Positions 1 to 5,238 of a stretch of DNA of 5,238 bases are shown piece by piece. This stretch comes from Balneolaceae bacterium (lineage in GTDB: Bacteria > Bacteroidota > Rhodothermia > Balneolales > Balneolaceae). Both the position numbers and the translations under genes were made by a program. Within the stretch, counting starts at the first letter, position 1. The number at the start of each line of letters is the position of its first letter. Location of the stretch: NCBI GenBank assembly GCA_007123785.1, contig SLGL01000472.1, positions 1 to 5,238 of the forward strand, in the 5' to 3' direction. The notes under the pieces are model-generated. The model searched no databases, was not told where the DNA came from, and saw only the letters and a list, made by a program, of their open reading frames with translations.

Positions 1-214
1 AACAGTATCTGAGAGGTGCTTTCTGTACTGTCACTATGAAAACATGACAAGGTGTTAACAGTAAACATATTAAAGCATACACAATATATTGCATAAATTA
101 TTAAACAAAGAGGGGTGTTCTTTTATATATATTAAAAAGATTTAATTGATAAATAACGGCTATTAAATTATACCTTTAGGGGCTTTTTTTGCGATAACTA
201 CATGTAAAATTTTA
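1..214. other. AT-rich gene-free leader upstream of the large surface-protein gene
   Basis: No credible coding region is seen here on either strand. ATG triplets in this stretch run quickly into stops, for example the ATG-TAA at 202-207. It holds the candidate promoter at 146-178 and a T-run at 184-190. The hexamer ACAGTA occurs at 2-7 and 58-63, with its inverse TACTGT at 26-31. No convincing stem precedes the T-run, so I do not call a terminator for whatever gene lies upstream. The upstream neighbour is outside the window. Confidence 0.6.
146..178 (+). promoter_or_regulatory. Candidate promoter of the large surface-protein gene
   Basis: Two readings overlap. As a sigma-70-like site, TTGATA at 146-151 is followed after 17 bases by TATACC at 169-174. 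As a Bacteroidota-type site (TTTG, about 19-21 bases, TAnnTTTG), ATTG at 145-148 is followed after 22 bases by TACCTTTA at 171-178, one mismatch from the -7 consensus. Either would start transcription around 183-187 and leave a leader of about 30 bases before the ATG at 215. In such AT-rich DNA, matches of this quality can arise by chance. Confidence 0.35.
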
Positions 215-3200
215 ATGTTCACGATGGCAAATTACTGTGCAAAGCTAATTACTCTTGTTGTTCTTTTTGGGTTTATTTTTTCGTCTGCAGCATTCGCTCA
301 ATCCGAAGGATTTATATACAAACCTGCATCTGCTCAGGAGGGGCGTTTGGTATTAGATCCGAACAGTACAGGTAATGTATTTGATCAGGGGATTTCTTTT
401 TACGGATTACCAGAATTACAGGAAGAACCGTTGGGAGACCCGCGAACCGGGGCTTCAGGAGGCCATACGGAACTTATTGCCGGCTTGGATGGCAGCCCGT
501 CTGCCTTTATGTTTTATGACAATGAGAAAGAGGCAGTACTATTCAGAGTGCGGCTTGCAGGTCAGTCAACGGCTTCGAAAGGATACAGCTTTTTATTTAA
601 TACGGCGTTTGACTCTTTTGGCCCCAGATCATCAAATTTTACACAAACAAATCCGGGTTTTCAGTTCGAAGTAGTTTTGGAAACAGGAACCGGTGTTACC
701 ATATATGAACTCGATCAAAACGGTATCACTTCATCCACAACCTTACCTGGAGATGAAAATCCATATTTTCAAAAAGCAATATCTGATCTTACCACACAAA
801 ATGTAACGGGATATTTTTATGATTTCTATGTACCTCTCTCCGCATTTGACGGCTTGCTGAATCCCAGCCAGCCATTCAAAGCGGTGGCCTCCACAATTAC
901 CCGGGCACAAAGTGGTATCACAGGCACACTGTCGGATATTGCAGGTGTAGATGATCGTCTTTACCGAAATCGAACAACTGCGCTTGTCAATTATATAGAG
1001 TCAATTCCACCCACAACATTGAATGATTTATCAGAAGGCGGAACAGGTTTTGGGGAAATTTTAAATCTCACAAGCACTCCTACCATTTCATCTCCGCTTT
1101 TTTCAGGGGGTACCTCCATTTCCGGTTTTATTAGTGAAGCTGAAGGTACTAATATCGAGGTTTTTGTAAATGGCATATCTGTGGGCACAGTACAATCTAC
1201 TGCTCAGTTCTCATGGTCTATCTCTGGAATTGGCCCTTTAAATGAGGATGATGTTGTAACAGCCGTTGCTACCGCATCCGGCAAAGACCCATCAGAAATA
1301 GGCGGGCCGGTTACCGTTCTTGATGGAACGGCAAAAATAGAACCTTGCCTGAATTCCATTTCGTTTGGCTCTATCTCCTCAGTTCCCGGTTCCGGTTCTG
1401 ATGGTGCAGGCAGAATAGCAAGAATTAATGGGAATGCTTCCGGACTGGATGCTTTAATCAGTTCATTAGGTGCAAGCAATGTCGGAATTTTGGTTTATCA
1501 GGCGGGTACAAATACCCTTGGACAGTTTGTAGATGGAGGGGGAAACCCTGCACCCTCAGGCCAGGCCGGCCCGTACTACTTTAGAACAGATCAGGTACTA
1601 AACAATCGTGGTGATTTGATTCAAAGTACAGGTACAGATAATTTCTCATTACGCTTAAATTTGGCTACAAGCTCTGGTAATAATAGTGGTTTAGAGGGAA
1701 CAAAATCCTATGAAGTAATATTCTTTCAGCGTCAAACTACTTTTTCAAATCCACCGAACTGCTTCACTGAGCGTTCTTCCATCATTTCACTCTCTACACT
1801 AACACTGCTCGAGAGGCCGGTGATTGATCAGTCCGTTTACTCTTCAGAAGAAACTGTTATTACTGGTACCGCAAGTTCAGGTAATCAGTTAATCTTATAT
1901 ATTAATGGAATATATGACCCTAACAGGATTGTTACGATTAATCCTGATACAAGAACCTGGAGCGTATCCGGCTTAAATCTGGTAGAAGGTGATGAAATTA
2001 CCGCGATTGCTCGGAATACCACTACAGGTGTAACAAGCCCGGTTTCACTTGCATCGTTGGTAACCACGGATAGTTCAGATGATCCAATACTGCAAACCTC
2101 ATCCCCAATTATTATTGGTGAATATTTTACATCAGAAACAAATGCTACCATAACCGGCTCATCGGCTGAAAGTGCCGGAACAACCATTAATATATTTAAA
2201 AACGATGAACTTGTGGGGACGGCAATTGTTGATACGTTTGGAAACTGGGAGCTTGAGGGTGTAGATCTTAGCGATGGAGGCACTTTAACTGCTACTGCAT
2301 CAGCACCCAATAAATCAGAAAGTGAAGTTTCCGAACCTGTTACCATTTTAACCGGTCAATCAAGTTCTCCAAATGTTCAGGGTCCAATTCGCACGGGAGA
2401 TACTATTATTACCGTTACAGGTGGTTCTGGCCTTGTAACACTCTACATCGATGGTGAGGCTGTTGCAACAAAAGAGGCTGATGGCGGCGGTAATGTAGAT
2501 TTTATAGCAGGTGTAGATTATGATTTGGGTGATATCTATAAGGGGGCTGTAGTAACTGCAACCAACAAAGACAGTGAAATTAGCGGAGAGAGTGAAGAAT
2601 CAGACGGTGTTACGGTTGAAAGTGTAGAATCATTTTTAATTGAATATGTGGATGCTGAAGGGAATCTTCTGAATGAAGGAGATATTGCCACTCAAACTCC
2701 AAACGAACCATTCTTTATTCGAATAACCGCGCTGGATGGTTCCGGAGAGATTTTTTCCAATTTCAATGGAAGTACAACAATCACTTTTGGGTTCGATGCA
2801 ACATCCGGTTCGTCAGTTACTGCCAATTTTGTGGATGGGGTACTTGATGTTCATCAAATTACTGCGCTCAACGGGGCAGACAATGTTAACATTACTGTCG
2901 TATCGCAGGATGACCCTACAGTTACGGGTGAAAGTAACTCATTTGATATTCTTGGAGAGAGAGAGTTTGAAATTATTCTTTCATTAGGAGCCTGCTGGCG
3001 TACACTTTCATCACCTATACAAAACGGGTCGTATGCCGATTTGCTTGGTCAAATATGGACTCAGGGTGCAGAAGGGTCCAGTTATCAACCGGGCGACCCA
3101 AACATATTTACCTGGCCTAACAATGCACCCAATGAAAGCAGTAATAATATCTGGCAGCCGGTAACAGATATGAATGATGAAATACCAGCAGGAACGGGCT

Positions 3201-4387
3201 TCCTCGTAAGTGTATTTTCTGATAATAATTTTGACGGAACCGATGATACAGAACCCGTTTCAATCTCAGTTAACGGGTTTGAGCGGCTGGCTGATGTAAG
3301 CCCTGAACTGAATGAAAACAGTGATGGCTGGACATTGGCTGGAAATCCCTATACAGGATCCATAGATTTTAATCTGCTAAGCAGGGTAGATTTAACCGAT
3401 GTAGCCTATGTATATGACAGAAGTGCCGGTGGTGAGAATGCCGGGGCCTGGTTGTCGTATAGTGTATCATCCGGAAGTGGAGATTTTACCGACGGTCTGA
3501 TCGCACCTTTTCAGGGTTTTTTTATTCAAAACAGTGGAGAAAACGCCTCACTTACGTTTACCGAATCTGCCCGAATAATAGAAGATGCTGAATTTTATGG
3601 CAAAGAGAATTACAGAGAATTTGTACGATTGGAACTGGAAGGCGAAGGCCTTAAAAATTCTGCATGGTTAAACTTCTCAGAGCAAGGAAATAGTAGCCTG
3701 ATCCGTGGTGATGCCCTTCAGTTAACTCCTTTTTCAGAAAATTATGCGATGCTGGCAACCAGTAAAAACGGGGTCATGCTGGATACGGGGATTTTTCCTG
3801 CAACTGTCAATGAGCTTGAAATACCTGTAATCTTTGAGACTACTAAACCGGGCAGCTATACTATTTACGCAACAGATTTTAATCTTAACTCCGGTATAGC
3901 AGATCTTGTATTTGTAGATCTGCACGAAAATGTGACAATACCTTTCGATGATTCGTTCAGTTATACATTCCAGGTGAACACGTCGATGAAAAGGAATACG
4001 AATGTACTTTCTTGCTCAGAAGATCCTGAAGTCGTGGCAAACAAGTTTCATCCACAAAAAGCTGTGTCAAACTCAGAGCGATTTGTAATACGGGTGTCAA
4101 ATGAAGATGAAACGAATCTGCCAACATCATTTTCACTGGGCCAAAATTTTCCAAACCCATTCAACCCTGCAACTACAATCAGATACGAACTTCCTGTTCA
4201 AAGCAATGTGCAGCTTGCTGTTTATGATCTTACCGGGCGAAAGGTTACTCTGCTGGTAAATGGTGTGGTTGAAAGAGGACACCATTCAATTCATTTCGAT
4301 GGTTCTCAGCTTGCCAGTGGTGTATATATCTATAGACTATCGACAGACTCTCAGGTTTTCACAAGAAAGCTGACTCTGATAAAGTAA
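215..4387 (+). CDS. Large secreted Ig-repeat surface protein with T9SS type A C-terminal sorting domain
   Basis: Encodes 1390 residues, probably a cell-surface or released protein and possibly an adhesin; no catalytic motif is visible. Residues 1-28 form a signal peptide: K10, a hydrophobic core at 11-24, and an AFA site before Q29. Residues 40-262 are a beta-rich N-terminal module with LFRVRLAGQSTASKGYSFL and YFYDFYVP motifs, a pattern I associate with large Bacteroidota surface proteins. Bacterial Ig-like domains lie at about 283-370, 532-616, 624-713 and 717-803, with recurring patterns such as G.W.L.G..L..G. A module of unknown type at 372-531 carries C378 and C516. Residues 804-914 look like a longer invasin-type Ig domain. 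Residues 916-1120 hold two W...P...GF units, and 1121-1296 a beta-sandwich. Residues 1303-1390 are the sorting domain (NFPNPFNP, YDLTGRKV, LASGVYIYRL, terminal KLTLIK), which directs export through T9SS. No Shine-Dalgarno is seen before either ATG; M4 (base 224) is an equally possible start and leaves the signal peptide intact. The frame is unbroken and ends in TAA. The export route is well supported; the biological role is unknown. Confidence 0.93.
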   Translation: MFTMANYCAKLITLVVLFGFIFSSAAFAQSEGFIYKPASAQEGRLVLDPNSTGNVFDQGISFYGLPELQEEPLGDPRTGASGGHTELIAGLDGSPSAFMFYDNEKEAVLFRVRLAGQSTASKGYSFLFNTAFDSFGPRSSNFTQTNPGFQFEVVLETGTGVTIYELDQNGITSSTTLPGDENPYFQKAISDLTTQNVTGYFYDFYVPLSAFDGLLNPSQPFKAVASTITRAQSGITGTLSDIAGVDDRLYRNRTTALVNYIESIPPTTLNDLSEGGTGFGEILNLTSTPTISSPLFSGGTSISGFISEAEGTNIEVFVNGISVGTVQSTAQFSWSISGIGPLNEDDVVTAVATASGKDPSEIGGPVTVLDGTAKIEPCLNSISFGSISSVPGSGSDGAGRIARINGNASGLDALISSLGASNVGILVYQAGTNTLGQFVDGGGNPAPSGQAGPYYFRTDQVLNNRGDLIQSTGTDNFSLRLNLATSSGNNSGLEGTKSYEVIFFQRQTTFSNPPNCFTERSSIISLSTLTLLERPVIDQSVYSSEETVITGTASSGNQLILYINGIYDPNRIVTINPDTRTWSVSGLNLVEGDEITAIARNTTTGVTSPVSLASLVTTDSSDDPILQTSSPIIIGEYFTSETNATITGSSAESAGTTINIFKNDELVGTAIVDTFGNWELEGVDLSDGGTLTATASAPNKSESEVSEPVTILTGQSSSPNVQGPIRTGDTIITVTGGSGLVTLYIDGEAVATKEADGGGNVDFIAGVDYDLGDIYKGAVVTATNKDSEISGESEESDGVTVESVESFLIEYVDAEGNLLNEGDIATQTPNEPFFIRITALDGSGEIFSNFNGSTTITFGFDATSGSSVTANFVDGVLDVHQITALNGADNVNITVVSQDDPTVTGESNSFDILGEREFEIILSLGACWRTLSSPIQNGSYADLLGQIWTQGAEGSSYQPGDPNIFTWPNNAPNESSNNIWQPVTDMNDEIPAGTGFLVSVFSDNNFDGTDDTEPVSISVNGFERLADVSPELNENSDGWTLAGNPYTGSIDFNLLSRVDLTDVAYVYDRSAGGENAGAWLSYSVSSGSGDFTDGLIAPFQGFFIQNSGENASLTFTESARIIEDAEFYGKENYREFVRLELEGEGLKNSAWLNFSEQGNSSLIRGDALQLTPFSENYAMLATSKNGVMLDTGIFPATVNELEIPVIFETTKPGSYTIYATDFNLNSGIADLVFVDLHENVTIPFDDSFSYTFQVNTSMKRNTNVLSCSEDPEVVANKFHPQKAVSNSERFVIRVSNEDETNLPTSFSLGQNFPNPFNPATTIRYELPVQSNVQLAVYDLTGRKVTLLVNGVVERGHHSIHFDGSQLASGVYIYRLSTDSQVFTRKLTLIK

Positions 4388-4622
4388 TTTGCTTAGCCCG
4401 GATTTCGTTTCACGCCTGTCCCGAAAAAAATTGTCGGGAGGAATCGCCTCGCTCACGGAAAATATTTAAACTAATTGTAAGGTATTGATATATTTTATAA
4501 ATCGATTTTGGGATCTTCGAATAAACCCAACATTTTATCTACAGCCTTGCTGAGGAATAATATCTTGGTGAGAAATTCGGGGCAGACTTCATTTCAATCC
4601 CAATAAGTGTACACCTGAGTGC
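4388..4622. other. Gene-free intergenic region between convergent genes
   Basis: This stretch separates two genes whose 3' ends face each other. It contains a REP-like hairpin (4419-4439) and a pair of abutting palindromes near its right end (4607-4626). It also has a weak 5-bp stem, TTGGG at 4508-4512 with CCCAA at 4526-4530 around a 13-base loop. The middle, about 4455-4505, is very AT-rich. No coding region is supported, and neither gene has a classical stem followed by a U-tract, so transcription termination here is unexplained. Confidence 0.6.
4419..4439. repeat. REP-like hairpin, TCCCGA / TCGGGA arms
   Basis: TCCCGA at 4419-4424 is the exact reverse complement of TCGGGA at 4434-4439, around a 9-base A-rich loop. 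It begins 32 bases after the stop codon of the large gene, between convergent genes, which is a usual place for dispersed palindromic elements and mRNA-stabilising stems. No T-run follows on either strand, so an intrinsic terminator is unlikely. From memory, similar CCCGA/TCGGG palindromes are frequent between genes in Bacteroidota; copy number in this genome cannot be seen here. Confidence 0.5.
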
Positions 4623-4626
4623 TCAG
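4607..4626. repeat. Two abutting short palindromes over the 3' end of the membrane-protein gene
   Basis: GTGTACAC (4607-4614) is a perfect 8-base palindrome. It is followed directly by CTGAG-TG-CTCAG (4615-4626), a 5-bp inverted repeat with a 2-base spacer. The second covers the stop codon of the minus-strand gene (TGA, complement of 4623-4625). The arms are short and no T-run follows in the minus direction, so it is a poor terminator. It may be chance or a small protein-binding or processing site. Confidence 0.3.
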
Positions 4627-5237
4627 TTAATAGCCATCTTCTCTTTTGTGCCAAACTCCAGTGCTTCCACCCATTCTTGAATTTTACTGATGAAATGGCT
4701 GATTCCCACTCCCCAGCAGCTTACGATAAAAAGTAAAATGGGCGGTAAAGTTAAAGCAATAATCAATTCTCCCCTTGTATTATTCGCGCCAACCAGCATA
4801 AAAAAGAGCAGATTCAACACAACAAAACTGATCACAGCAAGCCCGATGAGGGTAATTTTTCGTTTGAGCCCTTTCTTTTTGGATGGTCCCCAGATTTTTG
4901 CCCGGATAACACTGAAAATCCACATTACAAACGCAATTACACCCCAAATGCGGTATATCCAGGGGATGATATCGTCACCGCTTAATTCAACGGTACCGGA
5001 ACCTGATGTTTCAGTATTTTCAGGTGGAGGGCCCAGGAGCCGTTCAGCGTAGGGTTCGGCACGCTGCAGCATCGAATCAATCTGTCCTTCAAATGAGATA
5101 AAAAACAGGGCCAGAACCATAATAATTGCAAACGCCCATCCGATAATCATGGGAACAAGCTGGGTCCACCGAACATAATCAAGCACGAGGTTGATGGCTG
5201 TTTTAATGAGCAAGTCTCTATTTTCGGGTGGAATCAT
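4623..5237 (-). CDS. Hypothetical four-span inner-membrane protein (5' end possibly outside the window)
   Basis: Encodes 204 residues if the ATG at 5235-5237 is the true start. Only one base lies upstream, so the start and any ribosome site cannot be judged and the gene may be longer. I do not recognise a family. Four hydrophobic segments are visible at about residues 27-49, 89-111, 127-149 and 157-183. The basic loop 120-127 (KKKGLKRK) is probably cytoplasmic. That puts the acidic, proline- and serine-rich loop 50-88 (with GPPPENTE) in the periplasm and both ends in the cytoplasm. The N-terminal 1-26 may form an amphipathic helix. No catalytic, metal-binding or transporter signature is seen. 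The clear span pattern supports this strand over the overlapping plus-strand frame. It converges with the large surface-protein gene and shares no operon with it; any partners lie beyond the right edge. Confidence 0.8.
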   Translation of the reverse strand: MIPPENRDLLIKTAINLVLDYVRWTQLVPMIIGWAFAIIMVLALFFISFEGQIDSMLQRAEPYAERLLGPPPENTETSGSGTVELSGDDIIPWIYRIWGVIAFVMWIFSVIRAKIWGPSKKKGLKRKITLIGLAVISFVVLNLLFFMLVGANNTRGELIIALTLPPILLFIVSCWGVGISHFISKIQEWVEALEFGTKEKMAIN

Positions 5238-5238
5238 G

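Noticed and set aside
171..190. T-run after a GGGG as a possible terminator of an upstream gene
   Set aside because: No stable inverted repeat precedes the run, and it overlaps the best promoter candidate.
1885..2346. Minus-strand open frame of 153 codons inside the large gene
   Set aside because: It is antisense to the Ig-like domains, its Ser/Val-rich composition is what reverse reading of such domains gives, and no domain is recognisable.
215..4387. The large protein as a polysaccharide-degrading enzyme or protease
   Set aside because: No catalytic motif or enzyme domain is visible; all segments read as beta-rich structural modules.
4508..4530. TTGGG...CCCAA stem as a terminator
   Set aside because: The stem is only 5 bp with a 13-base loop, and no T-run follows on either strand.
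4590..4612. ATTTCAATCCCAATAAGTGT resembles the end of some Bacteroidota CRISPR repeats
   Set aside because: Only one copy exists in the window, with no spacer-repeat periodicity and no cas genes.
4690..5052. Plus-strand open frame of 120 codons
   Set aside because: It lies antisense inside the membrane-protein gene; its translation has no coherent span or domain pattern, while the minus-strand product does.

Overview
The window looks like chromosomal DNA from a Bacteroidota-type bacterium, most likely Balneolota (Balneolaceae) or a close relative. The main evidence is the C-terminus of the large protein: a type IX secretion (T9SS) sorting domain carrying the NFPNPFNPATTI variant, which is typical of Balneolota, Rhodothermota, Ignavibacteria and related lineages. 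The AT-rich intergenic DNA and the lack of an obvious Shine-Dalgarno sequence also fit. The taxonomic call is an inference from motifs; no search was run.

Layout: bases 1-214 are an AT-rich leader with no gene. They hold one plausible promoter (146-178) and some weak short repeats. Bases 215-4387 (+) encode a single 1390-residue secreted, modular surface protein. Its order is signal peptide, N-terminal beta-rich module, Ig-like domain, a two-cysteine module, three more Ig-like domains, one longer invasin-type Ig-like domain, a region that appears to hold two copies of a W...P...GF module, a beta-sandwich, and the T9SS type A sorting domain. Bases 4388-4622 are a gene-free convergent intergenic region with a REP-like hairpin (4419-4439) and two abutting palindromes (4607-4626). 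Bases 4623-5237 (-) encode a 204-residue protein with four predicted membrane spans and no recognised family. Its start lies at the window edge, so the gene may be longer.

How they work together: the two genes converge and share no operon, so nothing links them functionally. The large protein is probably exported by Sec, moved across the outer membrane by T9SS, and attached to the surface or released. An adhesin or matrix role is the most economical guess, since no catalytic motif is visible. I see no defence system, mobile element, CRISPR array or RNA gene, and nothing that amounts to a new multi-gene system. The most useful leads are the unusual modules of the large protein and the REP-like hairpin.
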